From NCBI GenBank assembly GCA_934130085.1, contig CAKOXK010000002.1:1-64000 (forward strand): a stretch of 64,000 bases of DNA. The letters run 5' to 3'. The translations under genes and the position numbers were made by a program. The DNA comes from an uncultured Clostridia bacterium (lineage in GTDB: Bacteria > Bacillota > Clostridia > TANB77 > CAG-508). Of this stretch, positions 27,931-37,505 are shown piece by piece (the stretch's first letter is position 1; every line of letters begins with the position of its first letter). Below the pieces are notes generated by a model that was not told where the DNA came from, ran no database searches, and saw only the letters and a program-made list of their open reading frames with translations.

Positions 27931-28953
27931 TTACTTTTTATTATTGTTGTCATCCAGTAAATTCTTATTAAGCTCTTCATTTATGTACTTTAATACTGAA
28001 ATGACTTTTGAATAATCCATTCTAGTAGGCCCTAAAATACCTATTGTACCTAGATCTTTGCCTTGAACCTTATTTTTAAAAGTTATCAGACTAAAATCAT
28101 TAAGTCCACTAATCTCGTTTCCAATATATATATTAAAATCATCATCACTGTCAAGTAAATCAAAAATTAAATCTTGCTTATCAAGTAAGCTTAAAAACTT
28201 TTTTGCAAGCTCATTACTCTTGAATTCGGGATTATCAAGTGCTTGATCTGCACCTTTCAAATACATTTTAGATTCATCATTTAAAACCCTAGTTATTTGA
28301 TTAACAATAGGTTTTATAACATCTAACCTATAATTCATTTCATTCATAATGTACTGTTCCATTGGAACATCAATTGATGATAAAAGTTTTCCTTTTAACT
28401 TATTATTAAATAAAATTGAGATTGTATCAACTTGCTCTTGAGTAATATCTTTATCAAACTTTATAATTGTCTCCTTAATCGTTCCCATTTCAGTTAAAAT
28501 AACTGCCATTAGCATTCTAGAGCCAAGAAGTACAAACTTTATCTCCTGAATCCTTTGCTTAGCCGCATTAGGTTCAATTGCAATTGTAGTATAATGAGTA
28601 ACCTCTGAAATAGTATTTGTTGCAATTTTTGTAAGCTCTTCCATTTCATTAACTTTGCTCTGCAATTTAGAATTTATGTACATTATTTCATTTAAATTAA
28701 GATCTTTTTCATTAAGCAATTTATCAACATAAAATCTATAGCCTTTGTTCGAAGGAACTCTTCCACTTGATGTATGAGTCTTCTCAAGGAAACCGTCTTT
28801 TTCAAGTTCGGCCATATCATTTCTAACCGTTGCACTACTACAATTTAGTCCATATTTTGTTATGATGCTATTAGAACTAACTGGTTCAATAGTATCAATA
28901 TATTCATTTACTATCGCTTGTAAGATTCTTTTCTTACGATTATCTAATTCCAA
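27931..28953 (-). CDS. hrcA: Heat-inducible transcription repressor HrcA
   Basis: HrcA represses class I heat-shock genes by binding CIRCE. The protein has a winged-helix N-terminus (LDNRKKRILQAIVNEYI, SSATVRNDMAELEKDGFLEK, TSSGRVPSNKGYRFYVD) and a GAF-like C-terminal domain. Two non-ATG starts are possible: GTG at 28962, and TTG at 28953 with GGGGTGA a few bases upstream. I chose TTG because of that site; the difference is three residues. Degenerate CIRCE operators lie just upstream, so the operon is self-regulated. Confidence 0.96.
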   Translation of the reverse strand: MELDNRKKRILQAIVNEYIDTIEPVSSNSIITKYGLNCSSATVRNDMAELEKDGFLEKTHTSSGRVPSNKGYRFYVDKLLNEKDLNLNEIMYINSKLQSKVNEMEELTKIATNTISEVTHYTTIAIEPNAAKQRIQEIKFVLLGSRMLMAVILTEMGTIKETIIKFDKDITQEQVDTISILFNNKLKGKLLSSIDVPMEQYIMNEMNYRLDVIKPIVNQITRVLNDESKMYLKGADQALDNPEFKSNELAKKFLSLLDKQDLIFDLLDSDDDFNIYIGNEISGLNDFSLITFKNKVQGKDLGTIGILGPTRMDYSKVISVLKYINEELNKNLLDDNNNKK

Positions 28954-28968
28954 TATTATCACCCCATA

Positions 28969-28995
28969 TTAGCACTCTTTTATTATGTTTGCTAA
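28969..28995 (-). promoter_or_regulatory. CIRCE operator 1
   Basis: TTAGCACTC, nine bases, then GTTTGCTAA. The consensus is TTAGCACTC-N9-GAGTGCTAA, so the left half is perfect and the right half has two mismatches. It lies between the -10 box and the hrcA start. Confidence 0.85.
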
Positions 28996-29003
28996 CTTTC
29001 TAT

Positions 29004-29032
29004 ATATTATAACCAAAATTAGCAAAAGTCAA
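29004..29032 (-). promoter_or_regulatory. SigA-type promoter of the hrcA operon
   Basis: On the minus strand the -35 is TTGACT (29032-29027). The -10 is TAATAT (29009-29004) at 17-base spacing, or the overlapping TATAAT (29011-29006) at 15. It is bracketed by two CIRCE-like palindromes. Confidence 0.75.
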
Positions 29033-29045
29033 TAGAGATTGCTAA
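29019..29045 (-). promoter_or_regulatory. CIRCE-like operator 2 (degenerate)
   Basis: TTAGCAAAA, nine bases, then GATTGCTAA: the 9-9-9 CIRCE geometry with the inner bases of each half diverged. It overlaps the -35 box. HrcA binding is inferred. Confidence 0.6.
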
Positions 29046-29170
29046 TTTTTATGTGAAAATTTTGTGAAAACAAGAATAAAAAATATATATTATATTACTT
29101 TTAAAATTCCGCTTAAACATCACATAAATTACAAAGAATATATGTAGCCAAAATATAAAGAAACATAAAA

Positions 29171-29222
29171 TGAAGTGAACCATCCTTGTTAGATTTTTTG
29201 TCTAGCAAGAAGGGTTCACTTC
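29171..29222 (-). terminator. Long hairpin terminator after the cyclophilin gene
   Basis: A 23-bp imperfect stem (29171-29193 with 29201-29223, three mismatched positions) encloses a T-rich loop. On the minus strand it is followed by TTTTATG. It lies just beyond the stop codon at 29256 and can also fold from the opposite strand. Confidence 0.65.
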
Positions 29223-29255
29223 AAAATATATCTTTCTATTTATTCACATTAAATT

Positions 29256-30305
29256 TTACATACCACTTGAACCATAGTATTTACTCATCATATATGAATA
29301 ATAATCAAATGGAGTTACAGTTTTTGGTGCACCATAATCTATTCCATAAGTTTCTACTCTAATTGATTTTATAACTGGTGGATCTACTGGTTTATCATCT
29401 GTTTTTCCATCATCGCTTGAAGAATCACTTGATGATGTATCAGAACTTCTTTTTTCAACCTCAACATTAGATATTTTATCAACTACATCCATTCCCTCTG
29501 TAACTCTACCAAATGCTGCATAAGAACCATCCAAGTTTGATTTATCTTCTGTTGTTATGAAGAATTGACATGATGCTGTATTATATCCTTTTTTTATAAG
29601 AGTTGATGAACCTTGTGATGAGTAATCTGATCTTGCCATTGAAATAGTTCCTCTTTTATGTTTTAGTGTGTTTTGTGTGTATCCGTTTAATACAAATTCT
29701 CCCTCAATATCATATTTATCACTTGAAGATGAACTTGATGATGTAGAATTTGTTGTATTATTTTCACCTGATGTACTATTACTTACTTCATTTGTTGTAT
29801 TTGAATTGTTTTCAGATGTTTTGTCATTTTTCAAATCAGTAAGCTTCGCTGATCCTGTTCCATCACCATTAGGATCTCCACCTTGTATCATGAAATCAGG
29901 TATCGTTCTATGAAATGTTAATCCATCATAAAATCCATTATTAGCCAATTTAACAAAGTTCGATACCGTATTTGGTGCATATTCTGGGTATAGCTCAACC
30001 TTTATCGTTCCGAAATTCTCTACTTCTATTGTTGCCAATGGATTTTGTGCTTTAAAGTTAACTTTTTTAACTATTGTATTTAATACATAAGCACACATTC
30101 CTAGAACAACGATTATTGCAATTACAACAGCCGTCAATTTTATTTTTCCATAAGATCTTTTATTTGATTTATTTTCTTCAATTTTCTTTCCATTTAAATC
30201 TTCAGTTTTTTCTTGTTCGTTGTTTACAGTACTTACATCACTATTTAATTTCTCTTCTTTAATATTCTTTTCTTCTTTTATAGCCTTCTTGTTATTTTTT
30301 TTCAT
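29256..30305 (-). CDS. Membrane-anchored cyclophilin-type peptidyl-prolyl isomerase
   Basis: A 349-residue protein: a Lys/Glu-rich cytoplasmic start (1-50), one membrane segment (about 53-75), then a cyclophilin domain outside the membrane. FHRTIPDFMIQGGDPNGDGTG gives the catalytic Arg and Gln, and SCQFFITTEDKSNLDGSYAAFGRV the hydrophobic pocket. An insert of about 45 residues rich in Ser, Thr and Asn interrupts the domain after GTGSAKLTDL, and a second Ser/Asp-rich stretch lies near residue 285. These low-complexity inserts are unusual. It probably assists folding of exported proteins. No operon partner is evident. Confidence 0.9.
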   Translation of the reverse strand: MKKNNKKAIKEEKNIKEEKLNSDVSTVNNEQEKTEDLNGKKIEENKSNKRSYGKIKLTAVVIAIIVVLGMCAYVLNTIVKKVNFKAQNPLATIEVENFGTIKVELYPEYAPNTVSNFVKLANNGFYDGLTFHRTIPDFMIQGGDPNGDGTGSAKLTDLKNDKTSENNSNTTNEVSNSTSGENNTTNSTSSSSSSSDKYDIEGEFVLNGYTQNTLKHKRGTISMARSDYSSQGSSTLIKKGYNTASCQFFITTEDKSNLDGSYAAFGRVTEGMDVVDKISNVEVEKRSSDTSSSDSSSDDGKTDDKPVDPPVIKSIRVETYGIDYGAPKTVTPFDYYSYMMSKYYGSSGM

Positions 30306-30393
30306 TTTTTGTCCTTTCCATAATACGTATAGTTTATTTTAATTAAGTCATTAATAAAGTTAGAGATGTTTTATTTATATTAGAATAACCAAT

Positions 30394-31458
30394 TTATACA
30401 ATCATTCTATCAAATACAAATTGTTCTTGCATTCTTTTTAATGTTTGCACAATTGTTTTTGCTCTTACTTCTCCTATTCCATCAACTTCATCAAGTTCTG
30501 TTATATCTGATAATAGAAGTTTTTGGAACGATTTATATTTTTTAACTAGATTATCAACTATGTAACTAGGAACTCTTGGTACTTTATTAAGTATTCTGTA
30601 GCCCCTTGTATATACAGTTGTTTCTGCAAAATCTGATACTTCTTTTCTTCCTAATATATTAGCAATTGTCTGCTCTTTGAGCAATTCTTCATACTTTAAA
30701 GAGTGAATTGCTTTTGCAATTTTCTCCTCTTCTTTTAAACTATCGCTATTCTCTCTGGCATAATCTTTGATTATCAGCCTTTCTTCATTTTCAACTCCAT
30801 CAGTCAACTCATCAAGCTGCATTTTTAGAAGTCTACCCTCAATCCCAAGTTCTGCAATTGATTTTTGTACCTCTTCTGCTATTCTTATAAGCATTTCAGA
30901 GCGTTGTATTGCACTTATTACAATATCAAGTGTAACAATATCATTAAATTCATATTCTGTTAATATATTAATTTTATTGTCAAATACCTTTCTGTATTTT
31001 TCAACAGTCTGTAAAGCCTGATTAGACTTAGACATTACCTTTGACGTATCTTCTAGTACATACCTCAAATCTTTTTGGTATATAGTGATGATTCCTCTAC
31101 GCTGAGATATACTTATTACAATATTTCCAGTCTGCTTTGCAACTCTTTCTGCTGTTCTATGCCTTGTACCTGTTTCAACTGTTGTAATATTAAAATCAGG
31201 TATCAATTGAGCATTCGCGTACAAAATTTGTTTTAAATCATCACTTAATATAATCGCTCCGTCCATTTTAGCAAGCTCATACAATCTTGCAGGTGTAAAT
31301 TCAACATTTACGAAAAAACCTCCATCAACAATATTTTCAATTTCTTTAATATTGCCGATTACGATCAAACCACCAGTTTTGGCTTTAAGTATATTATCAA
31401 GACCTTCCCTAATAGGGGTACCTGGTGCGATCATTTTTAAAATATCAACAAGTTCCAT
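30394..31458 (-). CDS. disA: DNA integrity scanning diadenylate cyclase DisA
   Basis: A 354-residue enzyme making cyclic di-AMP from two ATP while scanning DNA. The N-terminal cyclase domain shows MDGAIILSDD (DGA) and GTRHRTAER (RHR) motifs. A helical spine (about 145-285) and a C-terminal helix-hairpin-helix domain (LDEVDGIGEVRAKTIVQTL) follow. Length is typical. It follows radA, the standard Firmicute pairing, with about 190 bases between. AGGAGTG lies just before the ATG. Confidence 0.97.
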   Translation of the reverse strand: MELVDILKMIAPGTPIREGLDNILKAKTGGLIVIGNIKEIENIVDGGFFVNVEFTPARLYELAKMDGAIILSDDLKQILYANAQLIPDFNITTVETGTRHRTAERVAKQTGNIVISISQRRGIITIYQKDLRYVLEDTSKVMSKSNQALQTVEKYRKVFDNKINILTEYEFNDIVTLDIVISAIQRSEMLIRIAEEVQKSIAELGIEGRLLKMQLDELTDGVENEERLIIKDYARENSDSLKEEEKIAKAIHSLKYEELLKEQTIANILGRKEVSDFAETTVYTRGYRILNKVPRVPSYIVDNLVKKYKSFQKLLLSDITELDEVDGIGEVRAKTIVQTLKRMQEQFVFDRMIV

Positions 31459-31647
31459 TTTTCACTCCTAATAATAAGTGTTTTACCTTAATTTATATTA
31501 TTTAATATTTGTTATGATGTTATTTTACAATATTATTAAGTAGCATTTTAAATAATACATTCTAACCAACAGCAATTAAGCTTAGTTTAATAACAAGAAA
31601 ATAATCATTTTATTAAGTAATAAACAACATAAATTATTTAGCTTTTG

Positions 31648-33018
31648 TTAAATTCCAATAGCCTTAAGCGCTTCGTTAATATTTCTGACCCCTATTATAT
31701 CTAATTTGTATGTATCTTTCAATAGTTTTTTGTTATTTTGTGGTATAATAACTCTTTTTATGCCAAGCCTCTCGCATTCTTTAAGCCTTTTATCGATCAA
31801 ATTAACAGACCTAATCTCACCAGTCAATCCTACCTCCCCCATTATGGCAGTATCTTTTGGAATATATATACTCTTAAAACTTGAAGCCATAACAAGAGCA
31901 ATTCCAAGATCCACAGCCGGTTCGGTAAGTTTCATGCCACTAACTACATTCAAATATACATCTTGATTACTTAAAGATAGCCTTGCCCTTTTCTCAAGAA
32001 CCGCAATAAGTAGCGATATTTTATTAAAATCCACCCCATTACCTGTCCTTTTTGGAATACCATATACAGTTGTAGTAGTCAAAGCCTGAAGTTCAACAAG
32101 CAAAGCCCTCGTTCCCTCTAAAGAGCAAACAATGGCAGCCCCTGGCACCTTTTCCTCATCTTCCGAAATAAGAACTGATGAAGGATTAGTAACTTCACAC
32201 ATTCCCTCATTTCTCATCTCAAACATACCAACTTCATTAGTAGAACCAAACCTATTTTTAACACCTCTTAAAATTCTATATGAAAAATATCTCTCACCCT
32301 CTAAATAAAGAACAGTATCAACCATGTGTTCCAAAACTCTAGGACCAGCAATATTTCCATCCTTTGTAACATGACCAATAATTATTGTAGTAATTTGATT
32401 TTGTTTACAGCACTTCATTATTCTTGACGTAATCTCTCTAACCTGGCTAACTGTACCCGGAGCAGAAGAAATCTCATTAGAAAACATAGTTTGAATAGAA
32501 TCAATTACAACCAATTCGGGTCTCATACTAAGAACATGACCCTCAATCTCATCAATATCAGTCTCACCCAAAAACATAATAGCATCATTCTTAATATTAA
32601 GTCTATCAGCCCTTAGTTTAACCTGCTCCGCAGACTCCTCACCTGAAACATAAAGAACCTTTCTACCCTCATCTTTATTTGCAATCTTATCACAAAGTTG
32701 CAATATCAAAGTAGACTTACCAATACCAGGCTCGCCACCAATCAAAACCAAAGAGCCCTTAACAATTCCACCTCCAAGAACTCTATCAAGCTCTGAATAA
32801 CCAGTCTTCCTTCTAATCTCCTCTTTACCTTCAACAGAGTTCAAAATCAAAGGTTTCGAAGCTTCACTTTGCAAAATCTTTTCGCCAGCCTTTGAAACTT
32901 TGCTAACCTTCTCCTCATAAAAAGAATTCCACGCATTACAAGCTGGGCACTTACCCAGCCATTTAGGAGATTCATATCCACATTCACTACAAACAAAAAT
33001 TGTACTACTCTTTGCCAT
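31648..33018 (-). CDS. radA: DNA repair protein RadA
   Basis: A 456-residue branch-migration ATPase of recombination. It has an N-terminal zinc finger (CSECGYESPKWLGKCPAC, residues 10-27), a RecA-like domain with Walker A GGEPGIGKST (about 93-102), the RadA-specific KNRFGSTNEVG motif (about 255-265), and a C-terminal Lon-like domain ending EALKAIGI. All family parts are present. disA lies downstream. Confidence 0.97.
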   Translation of the reverse strand: MAKSSTIFVCSECGYESPKWLGKCPACNAWNSFYEEKVSKVSKAGEKILQSEASKPLILNSVEGKEEIRRKTGYSELDRVLGGGIVKGSLVLIGGEPGIGKSTLILQLCDKIANKDEGRKVLYVSGEESAEQVKLRADRLNIKNDAIMFLGETDIDEIEGHVLSMRPELVVIDSIQTMFSNEISSAPGTVSQVREITSRIMKCCKQNQITTIIIGHVTKDGNIAGPRVLEHMVDTVLYLEGERYFSYRILRGVKNRFGSTNEVGMFEMRNEGMCEVTNPSSVLISEDEEKVPGAAIVCSLEGTRALLVELQALTTTTVYGIPKRTGNGVDFNKISLLIAVLEKRARLSLSNQDVYLNVVSGMKLTEPAVDLGIALVMASSFKSIYIPKDTAIMGEVGLTGEIRSVNLIDKRLKECERLGIKRVIIPQNNKKLLKDTYKLDIIGVRNINEALKAIGI

Positions 33019-33050
33019 AATATCCTTTCTAAATATATAAAATATCTGAA

Positions 33051-33187
33051 TAATTAATAATATATTGTTTTTTTTTATGCCGCGTAGCGATCAAGCGAAG
33101 CGCGAATGTTTCTTTCTTCTTACAGTTAATTTTGACTAATGAAGAAAGAAACGAACAAGGCATGAAAAAACAATATATTATTAATTA
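33051..33187 (-). repeat. Intergenic hairpin repeat, copy B
   Basis: Second copy of the three-copy element. Outer arms at 33051-33081 and 33159-33187 are complementary except for one bulge and one T/C difference. The core at 33082-33159 contains AAGCGAAGCGC and the 11-bp TTTCTTTCTTC/GAAGAAAGAAA stem. It lies between the GH15 stop and the radA start. A degenerate fragment (33200-33232, GAAATGCC twice around CGTAGCGAATTC) adjoins it. Confidence 0.8.
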
Positions 33188-33241
33188 TAAACCATATTAT
33201 TTGAAATGCCTCGTAGCGAATTCGAAATGCCATAAGAGATC

Positions 33242-35212
33242 TTATTTCTCTTGCATCTCACTAAGCAATTTAATAAACATCGCATGTGACCATTCTAACC
33301 CAATTACCCATTTTTCTTTTAAATCAGAATTTACTTGTTCTGCAAGTAATCCAAGTTCAGTTGCACTGTTTACAACAAATCTTAAACATTCATTTGCTTC
33401 TCTTTCATTGCCAACTTTTAGATAGTATAGTCCCATCCAGCATGTTGCTATTATCCAAGGATTTTTACCGCCCATGTAACTGTCATTTTGAAATCTTAAG
33501 TATCCGCCTAAGTATGTTCTCAATGTCATGTTAATTTGTTCAACTGTGTTTCTTATAACTTTTTCATCAGGCTCAAATACTTCAAATGGTATAACTGCAC
33601 CTATTATGCTTATATCTGTTAATCTGTCTGTTGTATTTCTTACTAAAACCTTCTTTTTCTTATCATATAAGTTATCCATTATATATTTTTTTATGTTTCT
33701 CATTAAGCTTTCGTATCTTGCTTTTGCTAAGATTATATCATCTTGTTTTAATCTGTTGTTTGTAAAATTTTCTGATAATTCATTATATATTGACATCATT
33801 GCTTTGAATGCCCCATATATTGCAGAAAGTGAATATAGATGCACTCCTTCGTTCATTTCCCATAAATCATACGACTTATGTTTGTATACTTCGTCTCTAT
33901 CTTTTGAATTGTATTCTTTTTGAAGTTCTATTTTTACTAAATCTTCTTTTTCTTCTATTCCTAAAACATTGTTTATGTATTTTTCAAGAAAATCTGTTGC
34001 TTTTTCAAGCATTTTTAAGTTGTCTTTTAAAAATTTTGTATCTTTCTTTCCATTCTTTTTGCATTCAAATTTATAAAATTCGTATGCTTCAAATACTACT
34101 ATTGCTGTTTCATCTACCTGATATCCCCAGCATGGTGCAAGGCTTCCATCTGTGAAGAATCTTTGTTCCCACATTCCGTTTTTACTTTGTGTTTTCTTTA
34201 AAAATACCTCATAGTATTTTTTGCATAAATCATCGAATCCTAATTTGTTTATTGCATCATATATCATTATGCAATCCCTTGGCCAGCTGTATGAATATCT
34301 TCCACTTTTGTCTCTTTCTTCATCAACTTCTAATGATGCAGAGATTGCTCCTGTTTTTTCATTTATCAAAAGTGGCATATACAAAATTGTTCTCTTGTAT
34401 ATTTTTAATAATTCATTTTTGAACTTGTTTCCTTCTTCTGCTTTTAATTTTAATGTATCATGCTTTTCAAGAAATCTTCTCCAATAGTTTTCTACCTTTG
34501 CTATTTCTTTTTGGACATTTATTTTTCTAAGTTCGTTTATTTCTTCTTCTAGATTTGCTAAGCCTTCTTCATACTTTATGTACATAATAACATCAAATTC
34601 TGTTTCTTCTCCTGGTTTTAGAACTCCTAAGTCATAACTCGTTGCTGAATCCGGACTCATTCCAATATAGTCTTTATCATTTATTGAGCCTGTTTGAATA
34701 TTCTTTTCTACGTTATTAAGTTGATGATTTAACATTTTTTGATTTGCCATTATTGCAAATACAAAGTTATGGCTATATTGTACCAGTGTATCATCTAAAA
34801 TCATTCCACCTGCCATATCATTAAATGATGATATTACCTTTGAATTGATTAAAAAATTTATATTTAGATCTATGTTATTTTTGTTTTTTATTACATATCT
34901 TTTTATTATTACATCTTTTGATGTCATTACACAATCTGTCTGTTTTACTTTAAAATTGAAATATGTATTTTCTATCTCGGTGTTTAATACATTTGTATCT
35001 TCTGTATAATATTGTTTATATTTATTGTTTACATCTTCATGTAAATAAATAATATTTGAATCATTAATTTTTAGACCAACATGGAAAAAATCTGCATACT
35101 GTCTGTAATCTGGGAATGGATAATATAAACGTAAAAGTTCTCCATGCTTGCTAAAGCTTGCTGTTACATTTTTGTTTCCTATAAAGGCATCGTTATAAAA
35201 TTTTTTATTCAT
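33242..35212 (-). CDS. Glycoside hydrolase family 15 protein (glucoamylase-like)
   Basis: A 656-residue predicted cytoplasmic exo-glycosidase with no signal peptide. It has an N-terminal beta domain (about 1-260) and an (alpha/alpha)6 barrel. SGRYSYSWPRDCIMIYDAI, SYDLWEMNEGVHLYSLSAI (candidate catalytic Glu) and ELGLLAEQVN with SHAMFI correspond to GH15 active-site regions. The family releases glucose from alpha-1,4 or alpha-1,6 glucans or from trehalose. The substrate here is not determined. The start overlaps the stop of the upstream small membrane protein gene by one base (TAATG). Confidence 0.9.
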   Translation of the reverse strand: MNKKFYNDAFIGNKNVTASFSKHGELLRLYYPFPDYRQYADFFHVGLKINDSNIIYLHEDVNNKYKQYYTEDTNVLNTEIENTYFNFKVKQTDCVMTSKDVIIKRYVIKNKNNIDLNINFLINSKVISSFNDMAGGMILDDTLVQYSHNFVFAIMANQKMLNHQLNNVEKNIQTGSINDKDYIGMSPDSATSYDLGVLKPGEETEFDVIMYIKYEEGLANLEEEINELRKINVQKEIAKVENYWRRFLEKHDTLKLKAEEGNKFKNELLKIYKRTILYMPLLINEKTGAISASLEVDEERDKSGRYSYSWPRDCIMIYDAINKLGFDDLCKKYYEVFLKKTQSKNGMWEQRFFTDGSLAPCWGYQVDETAIVVFEAYEFYKFECKKNGKKDTKFLKDNLKMLEKATDFLEKYINNVLGIEEKEDLVKIELQKEYNSKDRDEVYKHKSYDLWEMNEGVHLYSLSAIYGAFKAMMSIYNELSENFTNNRLKQDDIILAKARYESLMRNIKKYIMDNLYDKKKKVLVRNTTDRLTDISIIGAVIPFEVFEPDEKVIRNTVEQINMTLRTYLGGYLRFQNDSYMGGKNPWIIATCWMGLYYLKVGNEREANECLRFVVNSATELGLLAEQVNSDLKEKWVIGLEWSHAMFIKLLSEMQEK

Positions 35213-35700
35213 TAATTATTTTCTCCTATGTTTTCAATTTTACTTATCCAGATGTTTCTTATTGCTCCGTCTGCATAAAAGGCTGCACTTGAGTATGAGT
35301 CACTTTTTGTTTGATTTGCAAAATATGCTTTGTATGTTGCTGTATCATCTAGCTTTCCTTCAATATCTTCAGCTTTACATTCTTCACCTTCAAGTCTTAT
35401 TGTTATTTTCTCACCGTTATCTCCCACATTAGTGTTTGATGAAATTACAACCCTCATAAGCATTTGAACTTCTTTTTTTGACATTTTATCTCTCATGTAT
35501 TGTTTTATTGTTAGATTGTTTGTAGTAATTGATTGACTTTCTGTTGAAATTCCTGCCTTAGTTTCTGATAATGAATTTAAAAATTCCATACTATTATCGT
35601 TATTTTTTACTATGTAAATTATTACGCCTATTACTCCAAAAATAAGTACAAATATAACAATGTAGCTTAGTATACTTTCATCTTTTCCATCGTTATTCAT
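35212..35700 (-). CDS. Hypothetical single-pass membrane protein
   Basis: I do not recognise this 162-residue protein. It has a short acidic start, one membrane segment at about residues 9-31 (ILSYIVIFVLIFGVIGVIIYI), and a 130-residue domain facing outside, with SKKEVQMLMRVV and GEECKAEDIEGKL but no known catalytic motif. It is translationally coupled to the GH15 gene by a one-base overlap and lies 23 bases after the beta-CASP gene. Confidence 0.7.
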   Translation of the reverse strand: MNNDGKDESILSYIVIFVLIFGVIGVIIYIVKNNDNSMEFLNSLSETKAGISTESQSITTNNLTIKQYMRDKMSKKEVQMLMRVVISSNTNVGDNGEKITIRLEGEECKAEDIEGKLDDTATYKAYFANQTKSDSYSSAAFYADGAIRNIWISKIENIGENN

Positions 35701-35723
35701 ATCACTTTTCTCCTTTGTTTATT

Positions 35724-37388
35724 CTATTCTTTTCCCATAATTTGAACTATTTGTTTTCTTAAGTCATTTACTCTATTATTTAACTTTGCCATATCTTCAT
35801 CAGAGCTTGTAGAAAGTCTAATATCTTCTTTTAAAGAATGACGCATATCTTCAAGTTCAATTTCAAGTTTTTGCATTTTTTCCATCAATTCGATCTTATT
35901 AATTTCTTTTGCTTGTGGATTTGTATATCTTTGTTCCATTTTGAATGCATTCTCATCAAGTATAAATTCTTGACCATATTCTGGTATTTCAATATCAATA
36001 TTAGGTGCTTGTTCTTTAATTTTCTCTTTTAATACTACTTGCGAATCTTCTTCTCCATGAATTAAGAAGATATGTTTTGGCATTCTATCTTTAAATGAGC
36101 AAACGTAGTTTACTAATCCTTGTTGATCTGCATGTCCTGAAAAACCTTCTATATATTCTACTCTTGCATTTACTTGAAATTCTTCTCCTAGTATTCTAAC
36201 TCTTTTTTCTCCATCTGCAATTCTTCTTCCTAGAGTTCCTGGTGCTTGGTATCCTACAAATAATATTGTACTTTTTGGATTCCAAATATTATGTTTTAAA
36301 TGATGTTTGATTCTTCCAACATCACACATACCACTTGCTGATATAATTATGCAAGGTTCATTTGATTCATTTAATGCTTTAGATTCTTCTACACTTTGTG
36401 TAAATCTTAGTCCTGGAAAGTCAAGTGGATTATCTCCTCTTTTTATGAACTTTTGAATTTCTTCATCAAATAAATTCATGTTCTTTCTAAAAACTTCAGT
36501 TGCAGACACAGCAAGTGGACTATCAACATAAACCGGTGTTCTCATTAAATTCTTATATTCTTCTTGAAATTTTTCATCATCTTTATGCTGATCTTTTATT
36601 TTATTTAGTTCATATAAGATTTCTTGAGTTCTTCCAACTGCAAATGATGGTATTACAACCGTTCCACCATTATCAATTGTTTCTGATACTATATCAAGAA
36701 ACATTGATGCCTTTTCATTATTTCTTATATGCAATCTATTTCCATAGGTTGATTCCATTATTAAATAATCTGCACTGTCTATCATTGTTGGACTTGCTAA
36801 TAGTGGAATATCATTGTTTCCAATATCTCCACTAAATACTATCTTCTGTTGCTTTCCATTCTCTGTTATCCAAACTTCAATCATTGCAGAACCAAGCATG
36901 TGTCCCGCATCATTAAATCTTACAGTTATTCCCTCAGATAAATCAATTAATGTATCATACTTTTCAGGCACAAAAAGTTTTGTACATTCTAACGCATCTT
37001 TTGCAGTATATAATGGCTCAACCATAACTTTTTGACCTTGTCTTTTTCTCTTCTTGTTTTTTATTTCTGTTTCAGTTTCTTGAATGTGACCAGAATCAGG
37101 TAACATTATCTCGCACAAATCACATGTGGCTTTTGTAGCATAAATTGGGTTACTGTATCCTTCTTTATACAATTTAGGAATTCTTCCTGAATGATCAATA
37201 TGCGCATGTGTTAAAAGCATAAAATCTATACTTTTTACATCAAATGCAAAAGGTTTTTCATTTAAAAGCTCCTCTTTTACAGATCCTTGATGTAATCCAC
37301 AGTCTACAAGAAATTTTTTTCCTGCAGCCTCTACTAAGTAGTTAGAACCTGTTACCTCTTTTGTTGCACCTAAAAACGTTATTTTCAT
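35724..37388 (-). CDS. MBL-fold beta-CASP ribonuclease-like protein
   Basis: A 554-residue metallo-beta-lactamase/beta-CASP protein of the RNA-processing branch (CPSF73/YsH1-like). THAHIDHSGRIP holds the HxHxDH zinc site (about 60-65), with further metal ligands at DAGHMLGSAM and SGDIGN. SASGMCDVGRIKHHL, YQAPGTLGRRI, GFSGHADQQGL and FLIHGEEDS cover the beta-CASP motifs. The C-terminal 70 residues are charged and coiled-coil-like. An RNase role is likely from family membership; the RNA target is unknown. Confidence 0.92.
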   Translation of the reverse strand: MKITFLGATKEVTGSNYLVEAAGKKFLVDCGLHQGSVKEELLNEKPFAFDVKSIDFMLLTHAHIDHSGRIPKLYKEGYSNPIYATKATCDLCEIMLPDSGHIQETETEIKNKKRKRQGQKVMVEPLYTAKDALECTKLFVPEKYDTLIDLSEGITVRFNDAGHMLGSAMIEVWITENGKQQKIVFSGDIGNNDIPLLASPTMIDSADYLIMESTYGNRLHIRNNEKASMFLDIVSETIDNGGTVVIPSFAVGRTQEILYELNKIKDQHKDDEKFQEEYKNLMRTPVYVDSPLAVSATEVFRKNMNLFDEEIQKFIKRGDNPLDFPGLRFTQSVEESKALNESNEPCIIISASGMCDVGRIKHHLKHNIWNPKSTILFVGYQAPGTLGRRIADGEKRVRILGEEFQVNARVEYIEGFSGHADQQGLVNYVCSFKDRMPKHIFLIHGEEDSQVVLKEKIKEQAPNIDIEIPEYGQEFILDENAFKMEQRYTNPQAKEINKIELMEKMQKLEIELEDMRHSLKEDIRLSTSSDEDMAKLNNRVNDLRKQIVQIMGKE

Positions 37389-37505
37389 TTGTACTCCTTA
37401 TATATAAAATTTGGAATTTTAGGCTTCCTTAAACCGTTATCATGTGTTTAAATTTACTTATTAAATAATTTATTGTTTTATTTTATTTGATAAAAAAGCT
37501 TTTGC

